DNA from: Oscillospiraceae bacterium
GTDB taxonomy: Bacteria > Bacillota > Clostridia > Oscillospirales > CAG-272
Assembly: GCA_015063585.1 (NCBI GenBank)
Contig: SVTW01000023.1
Location: 1 to 32,417 of the forward strand
Reading direction: 5' to 3'
DNA length: 32,417 nt
The position numbers were made by a program, and so were the translations under genes. The notes under the pieces are model-generated. The model was not told where the DNA came from. It was given only the letters and a program-made list of their open reading frames with translations, and made no database searches. Within the stretch, counting starts at the first letter, position 1; every line of letters starts with the position of its first letter. Of the stretch, positions 8,067 to 15,142 are shown one piece after another.

Positions 8067-9167
8067 ATGGCAACAAAGTCGAATATCAAGGAGGCGTCCT
8101 TTCGCATTGGTTGCGGGAGATATTTACAGGGAGACGGTGTTCTTTCGATGATCGGAGAGGAGGTCGCGCGCCTCGGTGCCCACCGCCCCTATATCATCGG
8201 CGGTAAAACCGCGCTTTCCCTGACGCGTGAGACGATCGACCGTTCGCTTGCCGCGTTGGATATGCAGGCTATTTATCACACGTATACGCATTTTTGCTGC
8301 CGTGAGCTCTGCGAGGAGATCATGGCGAGCGACGCGTTTCGCGCGTGCGATATCGTGATCGGCGTGGGAGGCGGAAACGTGATGGACGCGGCAAAATACT
8401 GTGCCGTGCTGTCCGGAAAGCCGATCCTCAACGTGCCAACATCGAGCGCGACCTGCGCGGCATATACGCCCTTGAGCGTTTGCTACACGCAGGAGGGCGG
8501 CACGGTTGGCTCCACGCACCACAAGGTGGAGGTCAACTGTGTGCTGGTGGATATGGAGATCCTTTGCCGTCAGCCCGTGCGCCTTCTGCTTTCGGGCGTT
8601 TACGATTCGCTTGCCAAGATCTACGAGCTGCGTCAGCGGCTGCTTGGCGTATCGGTTGACGATTCCGACATTGGGCTTTATGCTTCCTACCGCATGAGCG
8701 AATTTATGACCGAGCTGCTTCTGCGTAAGCTTGACGAATGCTGCGCGGATATCCAAAACGGGCGCAACACCAAAACGGTTTACGACGTGGTGTATGCGCT
8801 GATCGCTATGACGGGTGTGATCAGCGGACTTGCCCGCGGCTCGAATCAGACCGCCATCGGGCACAAGATCTACGAAAGCCTGCGCGCGCTCTATCCGCGC
8901 GAGGTATATTCCTTCCTGCACGGTGAAATGGTTGCGATCGGGTTGATCGTACAGATCGCCTATAACGGAGACGAGGATGCCGATGCTTTTGCGGCGCGCA
9001 TGCGGGCGCTTGGTATGCCCACAACGCTGAGCGAGATCGGGGTTGCACCGACGGCGGAAAACAAACAGCGGCTTTACGACACACTCTGTAAGTCCTCCGC
9101 GATGGCGGGCATGACCGCAGAGGAGCAGGCACGGGTTTGGGACGCGTTCGCGTTGATCTGTCATTAA
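8067..9167 (+). CDS. Iron-type alcohol dehydrogenase / glycerol dehydrogenase-like oxidoreductase
   Basis: A 366-residue member of the metal-dependent dehydroquinate synthase-like/Fe-ADH superfamily. The NAD(P) site is IGVGGGNVMDAAKY. PTSSATCAAYTPLSVCY follows. Probable metal ligands are the Asp of GVYDSLAKIYE, the His of QTAIGHKIYES and the His of FLHGEMVAIG. A much longer in-frame start lies inside eda. I use 8067, which has GGGAGGG 8 bases upstream and starts 1 base after the eda stop. It resembles the YbdH/HcxA hydroxycarboxylate dehydrogenase group more than classical glycerol dehydrogenase. Beside eda it may reduce a 2-oxo acid or sugar-derived aldehyde. That role is inferred. Confidence 0.86.
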   Translation: MATKSNIKEASFRIGCGRYLQGDGVLSMIGEEVARLGAHRPYIIGGKTALSLTRETIDRSLAALDMQAIYHTYTHFCCRELCEEIMASDAFRACDIVIGVGGGNVMDAAKYCAVLSGKPILNVPTSSATCAAYTPLSVCYTQEGGTVGSTHHKVEVNCVLVDMEILCRQPVRLLLSGVYDSLAKIYELRQRLLGVSVDDSDIGLYASYRMSEFMTELLLRKLDECCADIQNGRNTKTVYDVVYALIAMTGVISGLARGSNQTAIGHKIYESLRALYPREVYSFLHGEMVAIGLIVQIAYNGDEDADAFAARMRALGMPTTLSEIGVAPTAENKQRLYDTLCKSSAMAGMTAEEQARVWDAFALICH

Positions 9168-9179
9168 AAGAAGAAAAGA

Positions 9180-9208
9180 GGAGCCAAATGCGAATCGCAT
9201 TTGGCTCC
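9180..9208 (+). terminator. Strong hairpin ending the eda operon
   Basis: GGAGCCAAATGCG and CGCATTTGGCTCC form a 13-bp perfect stem with a 3-base loop, 12 bases after the dehydrogenase stop. Only two Ts follow, so termination may be inefficient. Its CAAATGC/GCATTTG core recurs in the hairpin at 9577-9618. Confidence 0.65.
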
Positions 9209-9216
9209 TTACAGAC

Positions 9217-9441
9217 TGTAGACAAAACTAACGGGTTTCATCCGTTTGCCGAAAGTTTTGGTCAAGCTTTTTTAAAAGCTTGCGCAGTGGAGGCTGCGAA
9301 AGCCTCCTCGCCCTCCGCAGAGGGCGAAATTTTTCTATCGGCGTTCTCTTTTGCAAGCTTTTCTCTTGCGCCTCCTTCCTGCAAGAGAAAAGCGGCTAAG
9401 GAGCTTGTGCAAGCGGATGGATCGGAGGTTTTTGGTCTACA
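9217..9441. repeat. Hairpin-rich intergenic element A with terminal inverted repeats
   Basis: No credible gene. Outer ends TGTAGACAAAAC (from 9217) and GTTTTTGGTCTACA (to 9441) are imperfect inverted repeats. Inside them CATCCGTTTGC (9239-9249) pairs with GCAAGCGGATG (9409-9419). Four local hairpins are nested within: 9263-9282 (CAAGCTTTT stem), 9289-9307 (GGAGGCT), 9309-9326 (CGCCCTC) and 9357-9393 (13-bp GCTTTTCTCTTGC stem). The layout resembles a folded RNA or a MITE-like element. No transposase is nearby. Confidence 0.7.
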
Positions 9442-9447
9442 ACTTGA

Positions 9448-9618
9448 GAGGCTGCGTCATTGGCGCAGCCTCTGCTCAAAAAAGCCGACGGTAGGCTTTT
9501 TTGTAGCGCGGAATTTGCGGTTTTCGACTGCAAAGCAGTCGAAAATTGCGGTGTTTAGCCGCAAAGCAAAAACGTCGGGGGTGAGTACCAAATGCATTTT
9601 TGCATTTGACTCACCCCC
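9448..9618. repeat. Hairpin-rich intergenic element B, copy 1
   Basis: A non-coding repeat of five consecutive hairpins: GAGGCTGCG stem (9448-9472), AAAAAAGCC/GGCTTTTTT (9478-9502), an 11-bp TTTTCGACTGC stem, a TTGCGG/CCGCAA stem, and a GGGGGTGAGT plus CAAATGCA stem closing at 9618. Bases 9450-9611 match 32256-32417 with 4 mismatches in 162 and no gap. It ends 9 bases before the symporter stop, so its last hairpin could also terminate that gene. Confidence 0.85.
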
Positions 9619-9627
9619 TTTGACTGT

Positions 9628-11052
9628 TTATTTGGTTTCGTCTTTTCCCTTCTTGCGTGCGCGTACTTCGGCTACCACAATTGCCGAGAGCGCAAAGAGC
9701 GCGATGACGTTGGGAATGACCATGATGTTGTTGAACATGTCGGCAAGCTCCCAAACCAGATCGTTGGGGAAGAGCGAGCCGAGGAAGATAAAGCCAATGG
9801 CAAGGATCGAATACACGAGCGTTGCTTTTTTGCCGAACAGATACTGCACGTTCAGCTTTCCAAAGAAGTTCCAGCTGATGATGGTGGTAAAGGCAAAGAA
9901 GGTAAGGCAGATCGCAATCAAGATACTACCCGCAGCATTTCCGAAGATCTGTCCAACGGCGGTTTGCATCATGTTTGCCTTGGTGATCGCACCTGTTGCG
10001 CCGTTGAGTGCGAGCAGTTCGGGAGAGGAGAGCGGACCGTTGCCCGTATAGAGCGTGGAGATCACAACGAGTGCCGTGATGGTGAGCACTACAAAGGTGT
10101 CAATGAACACGCCGATCATTGCCACAACACCCTGCTCGTGCGCGGTCTTAACGTCTGCCTGCGCATGCGCGTGCGGGGTAGAACCCATACCGGCTTCATT
10201 GGAAAAGAGTCCGCGTTTTGCGCCTTGGCTGATCGCTGCCTTGATGCCCGCACCAAAGGCACCGCCGAGAATGGCTTGGGGCGCAAAGGCATATTTGAAG
10301 ATCATGGCAACGGTTTCGGGGATCTTTGTGACGTTGCATGCAAGGATCACAATACCGATCACAAGATAGAGCACCGCCATGATGGGGACGATCTTTTCGG
10401 CAACCGACGCGATGCGCTGAATGCCGCCGATGAAAATGAACGCACACAGACCCGCCAGAACCAGTCCGATGATCCAACCGTCAATGTGGAAGGCATTTCC
10501 CGTTGCCTCGGCAATGGAGTTGGATTGCACCATCGAGCCCATAAAGCCAAGCGCGAGCGTAATGGCAACCGCAAAGAATGCGGCAAGGAATTTTCCGAAC
10601 TTTCCGCAGAAGGCGTGGCGAATGTAGTAAACGGGACCGCCCTGCACGTTGCCTTCGCTGTCAACGGTTTTGGTCTTTTGTGCCAGAATTGCCTCGGCAT
10701 AGATCGTTGCCATGCCAAAGAAGGCGATGATCCACATCCAGAAGATGGCACCGGGACCGCCGATCAGGATCGCGCCGCAGGCACCCACGATGTTACCCGT
10801 TCCAACCTGCGCGGCAATTGCCGTTGCGAGTGCCTGGAAGGACGAAAGACCGCCCTTATGCTTCCCGCCTCGGAGCGAAATGCTTCCGAATACGCGCTTC
10901 ATGCCCTCGCCGAAGCAGCGGACCTGAACGAATCGCGTGCGGATCGAATAGAACACACCGACGCCGACGAGCAGAAAGATGAGGATGTAGTCCGAAAGGT
11001 ACGCGTTGACCGTTTGGACAATGGGGAGTAGAAATTTTGTGATTGCTTCCAT
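9628..11052 (-). CDS. Alanine/glycine:cation symporter (AGCS family)
   Basis: A 474-residue Na+- or H+-coupled amino-acid importer in the cytoplasmic membrane with about ten hydrophobic helices. Family blocks seen: GLSSFQALATAIAAQVGTGNIVG, GGPGAIFWMW, QGGPVYYI, and KRGLFSNEAGMGSTPHAHA, the last being the AGCS signature. AGGAGGC lies 7 bases before the ATG. The leader carries a glycine riboswitch with a terminator, so glycine (or alanine) is the likely substrate. It has its own consensus promoter and is a single-gene unit. Confidence 0.94.
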   Translation of the reverse strand: MEAITKFLLPIVQTVNAYLSDYILIFLLVGVGVFYSIRTRFVQVRCFGEGMKRVFGSISLRGGKHKGGLSSFQALATAIAAQVGTGNIVGACGAILIGGPGAIFWMWIIAFFGMATIYAEAILAQKTKTVDSEGNVQGGPVYYIRHAFCGKFGKFLAAFFAVAITLALGFMGSMVQSNSIAEATGNAFHIDGWIIGLVLAGLCAFIFIGGIQRIASVAEKIVPIMAVLYLVIGIVILACNVTKIPETVAMIFKYAFAPQAILGGAFGAGIKAAISQGAKRGLFSNEAGMGSTPHAHAQADVKTAHEQGVVAMIGVFIDTFVVLTITALVVISTLYTGNGPLSSPELLALNGATGAITKANMMQTAVGQIFGNAAGSILIAICLTFFAFTTIISWNFFGKLNVQYLFGKKATLVYSILAIGFIFLGSLFPNDLVWELADMFNNIMVIPNVIALFALSAIVVAEVRARKKGKDETK

Positions 11053-11066
11053 CAGAAAAGCCTCCT

Positions 11067-11099
11067 AAAAAATAATAAAGCTGCCGATGCGGCAGCTTT
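11067..11099 (-). terminator. Riboswitch-controlled terminator before the symporter
   Basis: On the minus strand, AAAGCTGCCG and CGGCAGCTTT form a 10-bp stem with a 3-base loop, followed by ATTATTTTTT, then AGGAGG and the symporter ATG. The bases CCAAAGCT at its 5' side are exactly complementary to AGCTTTGG in the riboswitch (11223-11216), giving an alternative antiterminator. Confidence 0.88.
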
Positions 11100-11130
11100 G
11101 GGAAAATGGATATCGAATGTATATAGAAAA

Positions 11131-11230
11131 TATACAGCTCTGTCCTTTTGCCTGAGAGATTCGGAGCGCATATGCGTTCCTTGCACCTTCGGCACCCGTT
11201 TTGGTTCGGGATTCTCCAAAGCTCCTCCGC
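11131..11230 (-). ncRNA. Glycine riboswitch (single aptamer)
   Basis: The minus strand reads AGCTTTGGAGA, then GTGCCGAAGGTGCAAGG, then CTCTCAGGCAAAAGGACAGAGCT, the conserved core of the glycine riboswitch class. The P1 helix AGCTTT/AGAGCT closes it. Only one full aptamer is seen, so it is a singlet. It sits between a consensus promoter and a terminator ahead of an amino-acid symporter. Because the 5' P1 strand can instead pair with the terminator, glycine binding is predicted to switch expression off. Confidence 0.92.
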
Positions 11231-11279
11231 CCTCGGTCTTCCGCTTGGGAATTCTGAAGGCTTCATCGGATTTTGAACT

Positions 11280-11308
11280 ATTCTATCACATTCTGTCGGC
11301 TTTGTCAA
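11280..11308 (-). promoter_or_regulatory. Sigma-A promoter of the glycine-riboswitch transcript
   Basis: On the minus strand, TTGACA (11308-11303) and TAGAAT (11285-11280) are 17 bases apart. The riboswitch core begins about 50 bases downstream. Confidence 0.9.
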
Positions 11309-11311
11309 GTG

Positions 11312-11355
11312 TTTTTTAGATTCAAAAAACAAATTTTTTAGATTCAAAAAACAAA
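11312..11355. repeat. Exact 22-bp tandem duplication at the azl-fusion 3' end
   Basis: TTTTTTAGATTCAAAAAACAAA occurs twice back to back (11312-11333 and 11334-11355). The right copy includes the stop codon of the azl fusion gene. The left copy lies between that stop and the symporter promoter. On the minus strand AAAAAA...TTTTTT can form a weak A/U hairpin with a T-run. Confidence 0.9.
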
Positions 11356-11721
11356 TTGCACAAGCAGCATATAGCAAAGGGTCCCGCCTGCAATCGAGAG
11401 CATCATTTTTCTCTGCCACAGGTGCAAAGCGATCACAACCACCAGAGCAATTGCCTCGGGGAGACCGTTGGGGGCGGCAAGGAGGTTGACCGATTTCAGG
11501 CAGTAAACAACCAGCATGCCGAAAACCGCGGGTGGGAGTGCCTTTCCGAGAAACAGCACGTATCGCGGTGTGGGGCGGTCGGGGAACCAAAAGGGGTGTC
11601 CCGAGGTGGTCATATGCACGCCGTAGGTCATACCCAGAAAAAGAAAGCCCGCGAGAATCGGCAGGGTATGCGGAAAGGCGGCTGTAAAGGCACGTGGAAC
11701 ACGCGAATCAATTTTTTTCAT
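11344..11721 (-). pseudogene. azlC-azlD in-frame deletion fusion (branched-chain amino-acid exporter remnant)
   Basis: 125 residues from MKKIDSRVP, with GAGGAC about 8 bases upstream and a 4-base ATGA overlap with the decarboxylase gene. Residues 1-47 (AFTAAFPHTLPILAGFLFLGMTYGV ... FWFP) look like the N-terminus of AzlC, which is normally about 230 residues. Residues 48-125 (PTPRYVLFLGKALPPAVFGMLVVYCLK ... GGTLCYMLLVQF) look like AzlD without its first membrane helix. The join is near 11580. The frame is open and the ribosome site good, so a short membrane protein is probably still made. It is unlikely to work as the usual two-subunit exporter. Family comparison is from memory. Confidence 0.7.
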
Positions 11722-13061
11722 ACAAGAGTCCTCAAGACTTCGCAAAAACGGATCCCATAATAGCGAAACATTTCGATCGCGTCCGCGTCAATGACCTCAC
11801 CGCAAACAAGGATCGGAACCGCGGGCGGGCAGGAGACCTGCAAGGACGCCAGCACACGTCCTTCGGCGCGGTCGGTCTCTATGCGCTCCCGCGCGCCGAG
11901 CATGGCTTGGCGGATCGGGCAGGCGCGTTCGGGCAGATGCGCACGCGGGGGACAGGAAGCGATCGGAGCCCGCCGAGGGATCTCGCATAGCGCGTCGACC
12001 AGGCGGTCGCAATCCCCGTCTCCAAAGTCGGGCGAGAGCATGAAAACCGTGTGATCGGGGTCAAAAAACTCACACGTAATGCCTTTTTTGGCTAACAGGT
12101 CGGCAAATTCGAAGCCATCATAGCCGTAGGGCTTAGTCAGGACCGTCCATTTCAGCGGCTCATTTCCGAACAGCAGATAACCGTGATCGGTCAGCGTGTC
12201 GCGTGCCGCGGAAAAGCGGGAAAGGGCGGAGGCAAGGCGTTGCGTGTAGCCGCCGATCAGATAGACGTTGAGTGCGTCGAGCGACTGCAAAATGAGATAA
12301 GATGGGCTGGTTGAGCCAAAGCATGCCATCGCATCACGCGCAAAGGCGAGCAGGGCGGTAGGCGCGTTTTTGGAAACGTGGAGATATGCCGCGCCCGTCA
12401 GCGCGGGAAGGGTCTTGTGTGCCGAATCGCAAACAAGATCGGCACCGAGGTCGAGCGGATGCCGTGACGTGGGCAAAAATTTCAGATAGGCACCGTGCGC
12501 ATTGTCAACAAGAAGCAGGACCGCGTGGCGGTGGCAGATCTTGGCGATCGGTGCGAGGTCGGGGAGGGCGCCGAGGTAATCGGGCGCGGTCAGATAGAGC
12601 GCGATCGGCTTGATTTTTTCAATACGTGTCTCTATTTCGGTCAGATCAAGCGGCGCGGAGAGCAAATTTGCGTCGGCATGCGGACAGAGCCATTCCACAT
12701 CGACGTCAAGCAGCCCCGCGGCGGTTACAAAGGTTTTGTGCACGTTTCGCGCGGCAAGGATCACAGGGGGGCGCCCCTGCTCGGCGGCATAGCGCGTGAT
12801 CATGGCAAGCATGGCGCGAATGCAGAGCGAGGAGCCCTCGGTGGAATAAAAGGTGTGCGCCGATCCAAAGAGCGAGGTGGCATTGCGTTCGCTCTCTAAA
12901 ATGATCCCGCTTGCCTCGTAAAGACTGTCGGCACCCACGATCTCGGTGATGTCGCGCGCCTCAAATCCGAGCAATGGGACCCCCTTATGCCCCGGCATAT
13001 GCAGGCGCAGGGGGGCTTTTTCGCAATACCGTGCGACGAAATCGCAGATCGGCGTGTTCAT
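11718..13061 (-). CDS. Orn/Lys/Arg decarboxylase-like PLP enzyme (short form)
   Basis: A 447-residue fold-type I PLP enzyme of the OKR decarboxylase group. Seen: LHMPGHKG near the N-terminus, FGSAHTFYSTEGSS, VDNAHGAY (D186, H189), and SAHKTLPALTG with PLP lysine K216. The short length, with no N-terminal wing domain, fits Bacillus-type SpeA-like proteins, some of which are decarboxylases and some uncharacterised. The start overlaps the SCIFF maturase stop by 4 bases (ATGA) and its stop overlaps the azl fusion start the same way, so translation is coupled through the operon. Substrate (arginine, lysine or other) cannot be assigned. Confidence 0.87.
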   Translation of the reverse strand: MNTPICDFVARYCEKAPLRLHMPGHKGVPLLGFEARDITEIVGADSLYEASGIILESERNATSLFGSAHTFYSTEGSSLCIRAMLAMITRYAAEQGRPPVILAARNVHKTFVTAAGLLDVDVEWLCPHADANLLSAPLDLTEIETRIEKIKPIALYLTAPDYLGALPDLAPIAKICHRHAVLLLVDNAHGAYLKFLPTSRHPLDLGADLVCDSAHKTLPALTGAAYLHVSKNAPTALLAFARDAMACFGSTSPSYLILQSLDALNVYLIGGYTQRLASALSRFSAARDTLTDHGYLLFGNEPLKWTVLTKPYGYDGFEFADLLAKKGITCEFFDPDHTVFMLSPDFGDGDCDRLVDALCEIPRRAPIASCPPRAHLPERACPIRQAMLGARERIETDRAEGRVLASLQVSCPPAVPILVCGEVIDADAIEMFRYYGIRFCEVLRTLV

Positions 13062-14443
13062 TCCTCGTCACCCAGCAGGCGTGATGCCTCTGCCATGATC
13101 GCGCACTCCATGCGCTTACGGAAAAGCTCGCAGCCGTATTGGTAAACACCGCGCACCGATCCGGTTGCGTGGTAGGCGTTGGCAGCGCAACCGCCCGAGC
13201 AGTAGAGCTTAGCCCAACAGTCGGCGCAGTCGGGGCGGGCATAAACGTTGCAATCGGCAAACTCGCATTGGATCGCGGTGTTGCTCACACCGTCCCAGAT
13301 GTTTCCGAGCCGGAATTTTTCGTCTCCTACAAATTGGTGGCAGGGATAGAGGTCGCCCCAAGGGGTAACCGCCATGTATTCGGTTCCCGATCCACAGCCC
13401 GAGATGCGTTTATAGATGCAGGGGCCGCCCGAAAGGTCGATCATGTAGTGATAAAAGGTAAAGGGCTTGCCCGCACGGCGGCGTTCGATCATCAATTCGG
13501 CGAGTTTCTCGTATTGCTCCAGCACGATGGGCAGATCCTCGCGCGTCAATTCGGAGGGGTCCCCCGCGGCGCAAACAACGGGCTCCATGCTCAGCTCGGT
13601 AAAGCCGAGGTCGAGCATCACCTCAATATCCTTCAAAAAATCGGGATTTGCGTGTGTAAAGGTGCCGCGCATATAGTAGTTTTTGCCGCCGCGTGCCGCA
13701 ACAAGCTTTTGAAATTTGGGAACGATGCGCTCCCAGCTTCCCTTGCCGGCGTAGTCCACTCGGTAGCGGTCGTGGATCTCTTTTCTGCCGTCGAGACTGA
13801 GCACCACGTTGCTCATTTCACGGTTGGCAAAATCAATGACGTCGTCGTCGATCCCAAGTCCGTTTGTGGTGAGCGTAAAGCGGAAATTTTTGCCTTTTTC
13901 CTTCTCAATTGAGCGAGCGTATGCAACCAATTGCTTCACCACGTCAAAATTCATCAGCGGCTCGCCGCCGAAGAAATCGACCTCCAGATTGCGCCGCGTG
14001 CCCGAATTTTCCACCAGAAAATCAAGCGCGCGCTTGCCAACCTCAAAGCTCATCACAGCGCGCTCGCCGTGATATTTTCCCTGACTTGCAAAGCAGTAGG
14101 CGCAGTTGAGGTTACAGGTGTGCGCCACGTGCAGGCAAAGCGCCTTGACCACACCCGCGGTCTTTTTCTTCAGCTCGCCCGCCATCGGGCGAAAGGTATC
14201 GGGGGTAAAGAGCTTTCCGCTCTCCCGGAGCGCGACCACCTGCTCATAGCATTCGTCGAGGTCGGCATCGGTCACGTCGGCTCTGTCGGCGTATTTTTCA
14301 CGCAGATCGGCAAGGATCTCCTCTTTCGCGCGGGTTTCGAATTCGGCAATGATATCGTACGCGACCTCGTCCACCACGTGGACCGAGCCGGACGCGACGT
14401 CCAGAACGATATTCATTCCGCCGAGCTTGTATTGATGTATCAT
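13058..14443 (-). CDS. scfB: SCIFF peptide maturase, radical SAM with SPASM domain
   Basis: A 461-residue enzyme that installs thioether cross-links in the SCIFF peptide. It starts MIHQYKLGGMNIVLD, with GAAAGGAAC upstream. A 61-residue in-frame extension is rejected because it runs through the intergenic hairpin. Layout: an N-terminal ~95-residue RiPP-recognition-like region, then the radical-SAM cluster C110-x3-C114-x2-C117 in CNLNCAYC, GGEPLMNF, and a Cys-rich SPASM region (CGSGTEYMAVTPWGDLYPCHQF ... CNVYARPDCADCWAKLYCSGGC) for auxiliary 4Fe-4S clusters. Its peptide is encoded 90 bases upstream on the same strand. The match in order and motifs makes this assignment firm. Confidence 0.96.
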   Translation of the reverse strand: MIHQYKLGGMNIVLDVASGSVHVVDEVAYDIIAEFETRAKEEILADLREKYADRADVTDADLDECYEQVVALRESGKLFTPDTFRPMAGELKKKTAGVVKALCLHVAHTCNLNCAYCFASQGKYHGERAVMSFEVGKRALDFLVENSGTRRNLEVDFFGGEPLMNFDVVKQLVAYARSIEKEKGKNFRFTLTTNGLGIDDDVIDFANREMSNVVLSLDGRKEIHDRYRVDYAGKGSWERIVPKFQKLVAARGGKNYYMRGTFTHANPDFLKDIEVMLDLGFTELSMEPVVCAAGDPSELTREDLPIVLEQYEKLAELMIERRRAGKPFTFYHYMIDLSGGPCIYKRISGCGSGTEYMAVTPWGDLYPCHQFVGDEKFRLGNIWDGVSNTAIQCEFADCNVYARPDCADCWAKLYCSGGCAANAYHATGSVRGVYQYGCELFRKRMECAIMAEASRLLGDEE

Positions 14444-14480
14444 AGTGCGTTCCTTTCGCAACTTTTTTGAAAAGATGGGC

Positions 14481-14515
14481 GGGGCTGTCTCAAATCGGAA
14501 ATTTGAGACAGCCCC
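14481..14515 (-). terminator. Attenuator-like hairpin between scfA and scfB
   Basis: GGGGCTGTCTCAAAT and ATTTGAGACAGCCCC form a perfect 15-bp stem with a 5-base loop. On the minus strand it is followed by GCCCATCTTTTC, a poor U-tract. It probably reduces read-through to the maturase or stabilises the 3' end of the scfA message, giving more peptide than enzyme. Confidence 0.75.
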
Positions 14516-14532
14516 TTGTCCTTGGTAGCTGA

Positions 14533-14685
14533 TTACTTGCTTTCCTTCTTGTTTTCGCACTGCTGGTTTGCAATTCCGCAGCTGGTCTTGCAAGCAGACT
14601 GACAAGAGGTCTGGCATTCGCCGCATCCGCCGTTCTTTGCGCTGTCGCAGAGATTGCGGGTTTCCAGGGTCTTGATATGTTTCAT
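14533..14685 (-). CDS. scfA: Six-cysteine ranthipeptide SCIFF precursor
   Basis: A 50-residue RiPP precursor too short for most gene callers. It begins MKHIKTLETRNLC, then carries the SCIFF core CGECQTSCQSACKTSC followed by GIANQQCE and a short basic tail. Cysteines are at 13, 21, 24, 28, 32, 36 and 43. The last six match the family pattern and C13 is an addition in the leader. GGAGGA lies 7 bases before the ATG, and a consensus promoter is 37 bases upstream. It is the first gene of the scfA-scfB-decarboxylase-azl transcript. Family role: conserved across Clostridia, biological function still debated. Confidence 0.97.
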   Translation of the reverse strand: MKHIKTLETRNLCDSAKNGGCGECQTSCQSACKTSCGIANQQCENKKESK

Positions 14686-14721
14686 CGTTCTGTCCTCCGT
14701 TTTTATTTTGCGATCAAAAAC

Positions 14722-14750
14722 AGTATATCATAAAAAAAGCCGAAAGTCAA
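14722..14750 (-). promoter_or_regulatory. Sigma-A promoter of the scfA operon
   Basis: On the minus strand, TTGACT (14750-14745) and TATACT (14727-14722) with a 17-base spacer. The transcript leader is only about 30 bases. Confidence 0.88.
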
Positions 14751-15113
14751 TATCTTTTTCAATTTTTCGGCGCGACTTTTCGGTTCCGCAAAAGCAAAGC
14801 CCTCCCGGCGCCTATATATAAATCAAATGATACTTTTTGGCTTGCCTGCCGCAAGGGAAGAAGCGAACCGCATTCGGGAGCCGCCCGATCCCCAATGCAT
14901 ACGGATTTTTGCCAGAACGGACAGATGCTTGCCATTCGCATTCCAAACTTCCCATTTTTTGAATCATACAGAAAAATGACACGATGGAAATGTGGCTGAC
15001 AAAGAAAAAACGAGAGCTCTGATTTTTGCGATTTTTGCTTGTGAAAAATGTTAAAATGTGCTGATTGGAAGTTGGATAACCTTAACAAAAATCAAGAGTT
15101 TTCACAATTAATA
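14751..15113. other. AT-rich intergenic region without a recognised gene
   Basis: 363 bases between the divergent scfA and solute-binding-protein promoters. Short open frames here lack ribosome sites and family resemblance. A/T-rich tracts increase toward 15000-15110. I see no hairpin array, tRNA or operator that I can support. Confidence 0.6.
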
Positions 15114-15142
15114 TTGATTTTTTGCGAAACATGGGGTATAAT
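15114..15142 (+). promoter_or_regulatory. Sigma-A promoter of the secreted-protein cluster
   Basis: TTGATT at 15114-15119 and TATAAT at 15137-15142 with a 17-base spacer. The ~110-base leader before the first gene contains a small GGGGC/GCCCC hairpin at 15212-15224. Confidence 0.82.

Noticed and set aside
9137..10051. 304-residue plus-strand open frame across the intergenic elements
   Set aside because: It runs through hairpin repeats and then antisense to the symporter gene. There is no family resemblance, and the 3' half is the shadow of a clear AGCS gene.
11131..11230. Tandem glycine riboswitch
   Set aside because: Only one set of core motifs (GCCGAAGG...GCAA and CTCTCAGGCAAAAGGACAGAG) is present, so a single aptamer is the supported call.
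14444..14626. 61-residue N-terminal extension of the SCIFF maturase
   Set aside because: It would translate through the scfA-scfB hairpin and into scfA in another frame. MIHQYKL with its own ribosome site matches the usual family start.
14759..15088. 109-residue minus-strand open frame in the AT-rich spacer
   Set aside because: No ribosome site, no domain-like sequence, and atypical composition compared with neighbouring genes.
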